Source of the DNA: Pipra filicauda
Taxonomy: Eukaryota; Chordata; Aves; Passeriformes; Pipridae
Assembly (NCBI RefSeq): GCF_003945595.2
Contig: NW_024103874.1
Location: forward strand, 2,056,001-2,120,000
Length of the DNA stretch: 64,000 nucleotides
Reading direction: 5' to 3'
The notes under the pieces were generated by a model. The model worked only from the letters and a program-made list of their open reading frames with translations. It was not told where the DNA came from and ran no database searches. Numbering within the stretch: position 1 is the first letter of the stretch; each line of letters begins with the position of its first letter. Below are positions 26,663-36,000 of this stretch, in pieces. The position numbers and the translations under genes were made by a program.

Positions 26663-27752
26663 AGAATCATGAAATGGCATGTAAGTGAAATACTCCATTT
26701 GTTGATACTTTAATGATTTTAGAGACCCAGAAGAGCAGTATTAATTGCTATTTTAGGACTACTGAAGGAGTTTTTATTCTCCTCTTACTCAAATAGAGTA
26801 ATGACTAATAAATGTATATAGTCTTCTCATACCTAAGTATTTAAGGCCTTTAGATCCTTCACTCTATGAAAAAAAAGGCTAGTAATTAAGCATTCAAACA
26901 CACTGCCTATAAACCACTCATCTTAAGTCCAAACCTTTCTGAATTTATTTTGTAATAAGGATAATAACTGCCCATGGTGTTAGAGAGCCCCATTAACTAT
27001 TTACAATGTGTTTGCACAAGTCAATCTCCAGACAGAAAGAAAGAGGTCAGGGAACTATTTAAATCCACAAGGGCAAAGAGCCAGTTGGCTGCACTCATTG
27101 TTGAAATGGTTTATAAAGAACTGCAAGAAATTAAGATTACCAAAAAATTGATGGAGAGCCAAAAATATTAATGTATTGGAACACAGTGGACTCTTTACAA
27201 GCTGTAAATATTTTTTTGGATTGTCACATAGAACCCATAAAGTGTGTTGAGGTCTTTCTCAGAACTTCTATTGGAGGCATGTAGCTCACAAAGAACATTT
27301 ACCGGAAAAAGAGATCAAAAAGACACTGTATGTCACAGGATTGATGTTGTGTCCCACTGCAATTACCAAAAGATAGTGTTGGTGTGTATCAAGAGGAACC
27401 AGGAATAAAAAACTGGGGAGCAGGAGCAAACACCCATCATAGCACAATACGCTCTGAGCATTGGGCATGTTGACAAGCTGCTTAACAAAATAAAAACCAG
27501 CGTCCTTCAACTATTCCTCATGTCCACTTCAAAGGATTCAAAAACTTCAAGCTTTTGGCTGTTGGACAACTCCCTTTGTCCAGGTTTAAAAGAGACTCTC
27601 AGCTCAGTGTTCAGTTCTCCTCTGCGGAGGGGAGCCCGGCTAATCCCTAAACTAAGGGCTCAGACAACACATCTTCCTTTGACACACGGCTGGCTCCTCA
27701 ACCGAGGTACCAGCTTTTCACCAGCTTAACCCAAACGTGTTTTCCTACTAAC

Positions 27753-27756
<4 letters not shown>

Positions 27757-27785
<29 letters not shown>

Positions 27786-27862
27786 CGCATCAAAAAAAAA
27801 AAAAAAAGGCGCACAAAAAAAAGACGCCTCCTCCCCAAAAAAGACGCGCAAAAAAAAAAAAA
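27757..27862. repeat. Interrupted poly(A) tract with GC-rich punctuation
   Basis: Runs of A of 27, 15, 8, 7 and 13 bases are separated by short GC-rich words (GGCGCATC, GGCGCAC, GACGCCTCCTCCCC, GACGCGC). The pattern looks like an A tract repeatedly broken by related GGCGC-like words. It abuts the CpG island and would be expected to disfavour nucleosomes. Sequencing slippage or misassembly is possible in such a tract. Confidence 0.75.
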
Positions 27863-28028
27863 TTACCGAAAACACCAAGCGCGCTTCCCTGAGGTGCCTC
27901 AACAAAACACGGCGTGGGGAACTGATACTTTTTCCCCTGAGATACGGCCGTGTTGTCACAGGGGAGCGGCCGAAGGACAAAGGAGCAACGCCAGAGGCAC
28001 TCCACCCTCACGGAGCGCTCGCGCGCTC

Positions 28029-28048
28029 CCCGCCATTTTGTGGCCGCC
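28029..28048. promoter_or_regulatory. YY1-like site 1
   Basis: CCCGCCATTTTGTGGCCGCC contains GCCATTTT, the reverse complement of the AAAATGGC YY1 core. It lies in the CpG island, about 115-133 bases before the CIMIP1 start codon. Confidence 0.45.
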
Positions 28049-28067
28049 CCCGGCAGCGCCCGCCCCT

Positions 28068-28087
28068 CCCGCCATGTTGTGACCGCC
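28068..28087. promoter_or_regulatory. YY1-like site 2
   Basis: CCCGCCATGTTGTGACCGCC differs from the site at 28029 at two of 20 positions and lies 39 bases further on in the same orientation. Paired downstream-promoter YY1 sites are common in TATA-less CpG promoters. Confidence 0.4.
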
Positions 28088-28161
28088 CACACGGGCACCG
28101 CCCCCGCCGCCGCCGCTGCCCCTCAGCCCCCGAGCGGCCCGAGCGGGGCCCCGCCGGGGCC

Positions 28162-28199
28162 ATGGAGCCCGGGAACTTCATAGCGCGGGACAACTACTG
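28162..28199 (+). CDS. CIMIP1: CIMIP1 coding exon 1
   Basis: Encodes MEPGNFIARDNY plus the first two bases of Trp13. The donor is CTG|GTAACG, weak at +5. The start ATG at 28162 lies in the context GGCCATGGAG. Confidence 0.88.
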
Positions 28200-31100
28200 G
28201 TAACGGCCCCAGCCCGGCCCTGGCAGCCGCCGCTGCTCCCCTCCACCCCCTCCTCCCGCCGCCGCCTTGCCCTCCCCGCGGCTCCGCTGAGGCGCGGGCT
28301 GATGGGGTTGTTCATGAGTTCGCTTCACGTGTGTTTAAAGACTGTGCCCGCTTTCACAAGCGCGCCTTGGTAAAAAAATCGAGGTTTTAAGAGCTTCCAT
28401 CCCCCGCCGCGTGTGGGGCATCCAATCAGTCCACAGTAAATGAAAGAACATTGCAGCTTATTTTTCATCCTCCTCCACTTCCTCACACACTGCGTTCACA
28501 GGCGCTGTTTCAAACCTATGGAAAATGTTTTCCTGTTACCTCTGAGTCAGGCGATGGTAACTCGCACATAAACTTGGTGTTATAAGTTAAGGTAATGAGG
28601 TAAAAGTTATTTTCAAGATAAATATCTAAAGATTCCTGCTAAACCGCTGTGCTTTGTAGCATTAGTAGTTGGCTTCGTGCATTGGGTTTTTGGTTTTCAA
28701 TGAGAGTTTTCAAAGTAATCTTTAATATTTCTTGGTTGGTTTCAGGAAAAAATGCGTCGAAAAGGAAGGAGATGCTGCAAAAAGATGGTCTGACAAATGG
28801 GGGTTCTTGAAAACACCTCTTGAGGAGGTAAAATTGAATGGCATGTAAGCAACACGGGAATAACTGCACACAGATTTATCTGGACACAGAATTAGGAGAG
28901 CTCTGAAGACTAGAAATGTACTGAGTGTGCTTTGCTAAGCTGGGATCCGAGGTAACAACTGTACTGGGTTCAAATACTCAGTTTTCCTCTGAATAAAATA
29001 ACAGCAAGTGGTAATTTATATGCTGTGCATATTCTGATATATTTCTCTTGAGAAACATGACTCCTAGTAGTGTTAACAAGTACTAGATGCACACTGACAG
29101 GAAAATATTTCCCCTTTGTCTATCCATATGGTAGTTTAAAAATCTAGGGGAAAAGGTTCCAGCTAATTAAATTGTCAGTGGGGGAATTTACAACAAACGA
29201 AAATATTTGGAGCGATGTCTCTTCTCAGCGATGTTATTAGAATATAGTAGCACATAATGTTCCATTTGGAATCACAGTACTTCATTACTAAAGGACAGGA
29301 TTGATGCAGCCCCTGCATGGTTATAAGTGTAGAAGTAATCTGCTCTAGGAGTTTTAGAAAATCCCTGTAGGCATCCAAATTAGCACCTTTGAAACCTGGT
29401 CCTCATGGTTTCATTATCCATCCTGGGTGACTGTGGTCTGTGACACAGACCAGCTTTGCACAGTTGCTACTGGTGAATATGTGTATTTAGCATCTATTAA
29501 TCTTTGCTTTGTAGTCATATAAGACATATATACATATATAAGATGTATTTCTAGCTCTTTTTGGACCCATGATGTAGCAGCAATATTTAGCCTTCCACCT
29601 GAAATTCAGAATTACATCACCTTCTGAAACAAAAAAAAATCCAGTAATTTCCAAAGCACTGAAATAAGAGCTTGAGATGGAAAGAACAGGAAGTTCAGCT
29701 GCAACGAGGGGAATGGTGTGGATAACACAAAGAACAGTAAATTTCAAATTACATAGAGTCCAAATTTTAATTATGTTTTGGTTTTAGTTGATAGGAGATG
29801 AAAAAAAAGATGCAAAGCCCAAGATAGAGCTTCCAGAACACATGCGGATTCGCCCTGTGACACCTGTGGAAAAATACATTAAGGTTAGAAAATTACATTT
29901 TAAATTGTAATACAACAATATCTCTTGTAAGAAATCACACAAGCTCTGATACCCAGTTGTCTTGTAGAGGTGGGTCTTTAACTAAAGGTCAGAGTAAACT
30001 GCATTTGCAACCCGAGCAATGCTTTAAAAGCATTTGTTTAAGACAAGGAATTGCCCTTTGGATACGGTTGTAATTTTTCTACCTGTATTTAAGAGAGTCT
30101 TCTTGTTGGCATAGACAATGCCACTGTCCTCTTTAGTGGCACAAATTAATAGGAAGCCAGTTCTAACGAGCAAAGTAATAGTTATTTGATTTTATATTAT
30201 ATGATTTATATGTTCGGTGTCAACGTTATCAAACAGCTGGAAAGGACAGTAGAATGTGAAGGTTTAATTTCTAAATATACTGTGTGAGAATCACCAATGA
30301 ATAGGGTAACTATACAGGCAGCTAAAGCAGTGACATTGGGAGAGGAATATATTCATAGAAGGGTAAGGAGGTGCTAACAAAAAAGGTTAGTCCACTTAGA
30401 GAAGATTAAGGAAACAAAGGAGACTGGAAATTCTTACTTGCTGAACCAGCTTTCTTTCAAAGGATTCCAAGGGTGGGAAGATAAAGCAAGGAAGTTGTAA
30501 AAGCTTTTACTGAGATTAAACTGAAACAAAAATTAAGTGCTAGTGCTGAGTGTGGCAAAGCAATGAAATGGCATCATTTCTGCCATCAGTGCTACTTATT
30601 GTTCAGTTTGTAGACTCTCAAACACGAATTTTAGTGAATTACAGTTTCAGTCCCGTTTCAGCAGTGAGGGGTTGGGGTGTTCACAGTCACCCAGCTGAGC
30701 TGCTCAAGCACCGGGCAGAGCCTGGGGCACACTGAAACAGGGATCAGAGCTTCATTCACCTCGGCATTTGGAGGAAGATCAGGGTTAGCTGTGTTTGGGT
30801 CACTCTTTACATGTTCAGAGTGAAGTTTCTCACCTCCTTTTCCAGAACTATGTGTCTTTCTGCACATTTACCTTCGTGGTTATAGTCATCCCTCTTCTCC
30901 TCTCTAGGTCAGATTAGTAAAAGCTTTTCCATAGTCCCTTCCCCCAGATCGAAAGTGGGACATGATTCCCTTCATTATCCTGCTCGGTGGGTGGCACTTT
31001 TGGCCATAAAAAATTATCTTTTTTGAGGAACTGCTCCACCTAAATATCATAAACGTTTTCTAATCTTGGCCAAAGAACAAAGTGAAGCAACTCTGGCAAG

Positions 31101-32125
31101 AGAACTGAAACATTGTTCTCTTGCTGTGTATTGCTCTACTGAGTCCCCAGATGCTAAAATGATAGAACGTGCCCAACAGAGATGATTCAGCCAAAGTAAG
31201 CACAGCAGTCACTGAACAGACACTGCTGGCTTTTGTTTGGTTTCCTCCTTAGCTAGATTAGTTGCAGATTAACTTGCTGCTTACCCATCTTTTCAAGTAG
31301 AAAGAAGGTGGAATGAGTAAGTAGTTCTTGATGCAAAAGCCAGCTTGGTCAGAAACATCTTTAGCATTTGGACATAAAGTTATTATTCCGTGCCTACATT
31401 GCTACCAAATATATAACAGCAACTAGAAAACACCATTTCTCCTGTTTAGAGAAGTTAATTAGTTTTAAAGATGATGATGATAATGATGATGATTATTCTG
31501 TATGGGAAAAAGCTAAAGACAAAGACAAAATTCTTCTCCTAAGAATATAAAACCACTAGGGCCCTTAGGATTGTACCAAACTTTAAAAAAAAAAAGAATG
31601 CTAACATACACTACTAAACAATAATTTGCTTTTTGGTTTTAGAAGGTGGTAAATGAAAGTTAGTTGCTTTGTTGGAATTTGGCCCTTGTAGTTCTCTCTT
31701 TCCCTGTGTCTTGCTGTAGAATGGCACGTAAATTATTCTAATTAAATTATAAACTATCATGTGTTATAAATCAAACTTGCATGCACCTGGGCTGTCTTTC
31801 AAAATTCTTGTTTCCTTCCATTAATGTCAATGTTTTCAAGATATTAACTCAGCAAATTACATTTGGAACCACTATTTTTTATACCTTCTCATTTCCATCC
31901 ACACCACAGCACAAAAGATGATGTCTCATGACAGCAGTTACCCTCACAAACCCTTCCATCATTCAGTTTTACATGGTCCTTTTATTTTAGGTGCTCCCAT
32001 CTCCTCCAGTGCCTAAAACTACGCAGGGCTTCATTGGCTGGAGATCAGCTGTGCCCGGGCTGGAGCTGGAGATCGATCACCAGATCCGGAGCTGCAAAGG
32101 AGCCCTCTGCAGGAGCCTGAACTGA
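28162..32125 (+). CDS. CIMIP1: Ciliary microtubule inner protein 1 (C20orf85 homologue)
   Basis: Human C20orf85/CIMIP1 is a small protein of the lumen of motile-cilium doublet microtubules. Four coding exons, 28162-28199, 28746-28827, 29788-29883 and 31991-32125, join in frame into 116 residues. Family hallmarks are WGFLKTP (residues 31-37), IELPEHMRIRPVTPVEKYIK (53-72), QGFIGWRSAVPG (84-95) and RSCKGA (105-110). All introns are GT/AG. The start was chosen because it lies in the CpG island in a good Kozak context (GGCCATGG) and opens the frame that splices into exon 2. The protein is shorter than the 137-residue human one: the N-terminal leader is shorter, about four residues are missing after VPGL, and the C-terminus ends at RSLN. 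The gene converges on PPP4R1L, as in human. Identity is secure; the exact N-terminus is less so. Confidence 0.93.
28200..28745 (+). other. CIMIP1: CIMIP1 intron 1
   Basis: GC-rich at its start, where the CpG island continues. A TGAGTCA AP-1 core at 28543-28549 is framed almost symmetrically by GTTACC (28535-28540) and GGTAAC (28556-28561). It ends in a good acceptor, TTGGTTGGTTTCAG. Confidence 0.85.
28746..28827 (+). CDS. CIMIP1: CIMIP1 coding exon 2
   Basis: Completes Trp13 and encodes residues 14-40, from KKCVEKEG to WGFLKTPLEE. The acceptor is GGTTTCAG and the donor GAG|GTAAAA. It aligns with human IWKYRLKAESEARQNW and WGFLTTPFEE. Confidence 0.93.
28828..29787 (+). other. CIMIP1: CIMIP1 intron 2
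   Basis: No further feature seen. The acceptor is TATGTTTTGGTTTTAG. Confidence 0.85.
29788..29883 (+). CDS. CIMIP1: CIMIP1 coding exon 3
   Basis: Encodes residues 41-72, starting LIGDEKKDAKPK and ending in the most conserved block of the family, RIRPVTPVEKYIK. Phase 0 at both ends; the donor is AAG|GTTAGA. Confidence 0.96.
29884..31990 (+). other. CIMIP1: CIMIP1 intron 3
   Basis: About 2.1 kb, the longest intron of the gene. It holds a short GAT/ATG microsatellite at 31470-31497 and no recognisable exon. The acceptor is CCTTTTATTTTAG. Confidence 0.85.
31470..31497. repeat. (GAT)n microsatellite
   Basis: Imperfect GAT trinucleotide repeat in CIMIP1 intron 3, interrupted once by TAA. Confidence 0.85.
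31991..32125 (+). CDS. CIMIP1: CIMIP1 coding exon 4 (terminal)
   Basis: Encodes residues 73-116 and the TGA stop at 32123-32125. It contains VLPSPPVPKTTQGF, IGWRSAVPG and IRSCKGA, nearly identical to human. The C-terminus RSLN is shorter than the human ELCWPKQGVH tail. Confidence 0.95.
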   Translation: MLPSPPVPKTTQGFIGWRSAVPGLELEIDHQIRSCKGALCRSLN

Positions 32126-33020
32126 CCCGCGGCCTCACTGACAGCAACCAAGGATTAGGCACACAGATCCATTGGCAGTCCTGGCTACACATCCCACAGT
32201 GGACTGGTGGACTGTGGAATATTTATGCTTTACACGTGATTTATGTAAACATCCACAATCATTTTGGTAAATGTATTTTCATGGAGCATTTTGCTTGTTA
32301 GTGATTATTTGAAACCTGTGGCATCCAAGGTGTTAACTCGGCTTCAGGTTTACTTCAAAATAACAATGAATACACTCAGATAAAGATCACAAAGCAGGTA
32401 CTATTTTTATTTGCATTAATAAGACTATAATTTAAAAATACTTATTGGAAGTTGGAATGACAGAGCAAATTTTTATAATTGTTTCTCCATGAGATCCTCT
32501 ACTCCTACTCAGTTTCACAGCATTCTTCAAATATAAATACAGACTGCTGTGTTCCTGACAATCCAACTGTACTGCTCATTCCCAATTCATCACTTGCCAC
32601 TGCTGGAATCTGTGTTTAGAATTAATTTTCCATGAGCACTGACCTGGCCCACTGTTGAGTTCTCAGGTGCCTGTGCTGGCACAAAACCATCTCTTCTGTA
32701 CAGAGAGGATGAGAAGATGCAGAGGAGGGTGTCAGGCATGACTTCAGTCGGCTCAGGCTGCCATGGGACTGCATCCTTGCATTTGGAAAGAAGCTTCCCT
32801 CATTAAAAAACAAAACACAGCAAACAAACAAAAAACACCTGCAGAAAAAACCAATTATTAGGCTTCATCACAGTGTGTCCACTGGAGCTTGAAAAAAGCA
32901 CACAAACCATAAGTGTAGTTAAGTCATAATTATAAAATACATTGGGGTTTGTATTGTGTGCTCTTTGCAGGTATTCTGTGTAGTTACACACATAAGTAAT
33001 TGAGTAGTTCCCAGTACACA

Positions 33021-33026
33021 AATAAA
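33021..33026 (+). terminator. Candidate CIMIP1 polyadenylation signal
   Basis: AATAAA about 0.9 kb after the stop is the first canonical hexamer downstream on the + strand that I noticed. An ATTAAA at 32802-32807 is an alternative. The true transcript end cannot be told from the sequence. Confidence 0.25.
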
Positions 33027-36000
33027 GTATGCAAGGGCCACAGTGACACGAAGTCACTTTGAAAAATCAGGTTTGGTATCAAAACAGGGTTTTTTTCAAT
33101 TAGTTGATCAGAATGCAAATGGGTTACAAGGCATTTATGTCACTTCAGTTTTGTGTGTACCAATATTTGTCCCAGCCAGGACAGGTCAATACTCAGGAAC
33201 AGCAGAGGATTGCACTGGGAGTTACTGGTGTAGCTCCCCCGTGCTGTGGAGATCAGTCTTGCACTTCGTTCCCTGCAGGTTTGCCAGGATTTTTGGAAAC
33301 CTGAAGGAGACTCCATTGCAGCAGGATGTAATTCTAATTGGCCAACATGTTTAAACCAGAAGGTTGCTTAAACAAAAAGGAGCCTCCAAGAAGTCAACAC
33401 AGGCAGCTCCTTCTAACTCCTTATTGCTTAAAGAGGAAAGATTTTGCTTTTTAATCCTGCTGCAGGATCTCCATTGTGTTCTCCAGCCATCAATAGCTAC
33501 CTCTTGAGTCAGCACTAAGTGCTTGGCTTTCATAGCAGTAAGTCAGCAGCCAGTGTTTGTTCTTCCCTTCTTCCCAAGAAATGACTCACAATGATCAACA
33601 TCCCACCTTTTTTTTTTTTTTAATCCAGTTCCAAATGCCCACAAAATAATAATATTTTACTTTTTCCATATTCTTTACAAATAATGGAGAAGTGACTCAT
33701 ATCCTTTGGAAGGATTACCCAAGAATGAGAACACATAGCAGGAGTAACTTCAGACACATTACTTAAAAACCAGAATAAAGAATAACTTGGAATCAGACTC
33801 TGGAAATTTAAGCTAAATTGCAGTTTAGCTACTAACTAGAACCTGTTTAAACTGTTCTTTGAACAGCCAAGATCATTGTAAGAACAGTATTTTAGATCAG
33901 TGTGCTTTCTTGTCATTGCCAGGTTTGTATCTCTTGCTTATTTTAATCATGTGGTTCTTCAGTTTATTTTAAGGTCCTAAGATCCTCTTATTGTCTGATT
34001 TATATAAACAGTATAATAATGATTGGTATGTAATTTAGTAACAACAAAATTACATTAATTCAGGCCAAATGAAAGGGGAACTTCAAGACTACTGGTTAAA
34101 TAACCAAAGCTGGCACCTGATATCCAGTAGATGTTTGTATGAAGTGAAATCCAAATGAACCGTGGTTAGATTTTGAAAACCAAAATAAATTCTTTGTCCA
34201 GCATCTACAGTTGGAGATTTCTGAATATTAACTCTGTACTAATAAGGGGGTTTTTATTATACATTCTGCCATTTTAAGGTACCTTTACTTCAGGACATAC
34301 TTTGATACAGCCTAATTTGGGATGTACAAGGAGTATTGTCTAAAACTGGAACTCATTCCTGTAGCATAAATATGTCAGTTGGTAAGTGCTCCATGTATTC
34401 AATGTTTTGATGTTATGTGAAACTATAAACCTCAATATTTCTTTTCTCAGCACTTTCAGTTTTACCATTATACCTGAAAAAATTGTGTAGAAGTTGTAGA
34501 TTTGCAGCTGACAAAGGACTGCCCAGTCATCAGCCCCACTGAGAATCCTAAAGGCCAATACAGAATTGTTACCTCACCTTGTAATGTTTCAAACCTGGCC
34601 TTTAATTTGTGGAAATTAACCTGTTTATGGGAGCCGAGTTGGGCACATAAATGTCACTGCACACCATAAAATATCACACCATCTCCAGGGTCAGGACAGT
34701 GTTAGTAAACTCAGCGCACACACCAGCAAATGCTTCAAAACGAAATGAAACAACTTCAGAAACGCAGCAAAAGTCAAGAAAATTTTAATTCTGTATAAAA
34801 ATCATAGATCCAGAACCAAAACGTGCAAAGAAGGTGCCAGTATATTCAGATGTCTCCTTGTGCTTCAACCCAACTTGCATTTGGTGTCGTCTCTTGGGCA
34901 GCTCTGGGTGAGCACAGGGGCTGCACAGCAACTCCTCCTTAGCTGACTGAACTCTGTCAGGGAGCCGAAGCCAGCTCGGCTTTGGAGTGTTGTTTTCAGG
35001 TGAACTGGTTCTTTGACAACAGACTCCTTTTACTCTGGATGCTGCTTTCAGAACTGCACACACAAAAATGTGACTGGATTTGATCCCAGTCACCACAGCA
35101 AGGCATGGAAACAGGTCCGGCACAGCTCCTGCCCCCATGGCTGTGTGCCTGCAGATGCTTTCCTGGCTTCCTGCTGGAATAAGAGTAGAGGCTTAAATGA
35201 CAACATATTTAAGCTAAAGAACTATGAAATCAGAATTATCTTTCTCACAAGCATTTATATTACAAACAACAAAATTGGGTAACAAAAACCTGGTATGTTT
35301 TCCTTCACAGTGTGTTCTTTTCTGTGCTGTTAGAATTGGCATAGAACTGGCACTTGCTATTTATAAATTCATTAATATAAGATATTTTACCAGGAACTCA
35401 GAGTTGAAAGATTGTTATTTGTTTAAAATGCATTTTGCATCAGAGAATAAAGATTTTTGATTAGATGATAGTTGAAATGGTGATTCTGAATAAGTAGCAC
35501 TCAGAATGCAGTGTTGCTGTACATTTTGAAAGAACCCAAATGAAAAGCAACCACAGGATGTGCACAGGCAAGTGATGCAGTGTCTGCACAAGGTGAGTGC
35601 TTGGAGAATAATCACTGTTCTGCGAGACATTTCTACATTTCTCCAGATACATGCTGTGACTGTCCTAATGATCCCCATTGCACTCCTAACTCCGAGCCCA
35701 AATTCCTGTCTCCAGTTCCTGCTACTGGCTGCTCTGTCAGCCTGAAGTAACTCCAGTTCTGAGACTGTTTGCCTTACAAAACAGAGGATTTAAAAAACCC
35801 TTTCCAGAGACCTGAGGCTCCCCATCCATACACGTTATTTCCCCCTTTAGTGAAGGATTCATTGTGGTTTCTTCCACATTCTACAAAGTACCAAAGTGAC
35901 AAACATTAATCTAACAGGGTCAGTGACAACCTGACCAGAAATGCTGCCCCAAGTGAATCCCAGCCCAGGGCACTTCTTGCACTGGGTCCTAAACGTGTTG

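Larger units (their letters stand above)
17226..27750. other. Intergenic, upstream of CIMIP1, no gene recognised
   Basis: No exon of a known family was recognised. The stretch holds two CR1 remnants, an A13 tract at about 20323-20335, a GC-richer patch near 24.3-24.8 kb with an E-box inverted repeat, and a homeodomain-motif cluster near 26.6 kb. Confidence 0.55.
27870..28300 (+). promoter_or_regulatory. CIMIP1: CpG-island promoter of CIMIP1
   Basis: GC content and CpG frequency rise sharply here compared with the AT-rich flanks. The island covers the first exon and its start codon at 28162. No TATA box is seen, which is usual for such promoters. Two YY1-like sites lie 75-135 bases upstream of the start codon. 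A bidirectional transcript to the left is possible but no exon was recognised. Confidence 0.75.

Noticed and set aside
28535..28561. Full RFX X-box
   Set aside because: Half-sites are 15 bases apart; a functional X-box has a spacer of about 0-3. Kept only as a pair of half-sites in the findings.
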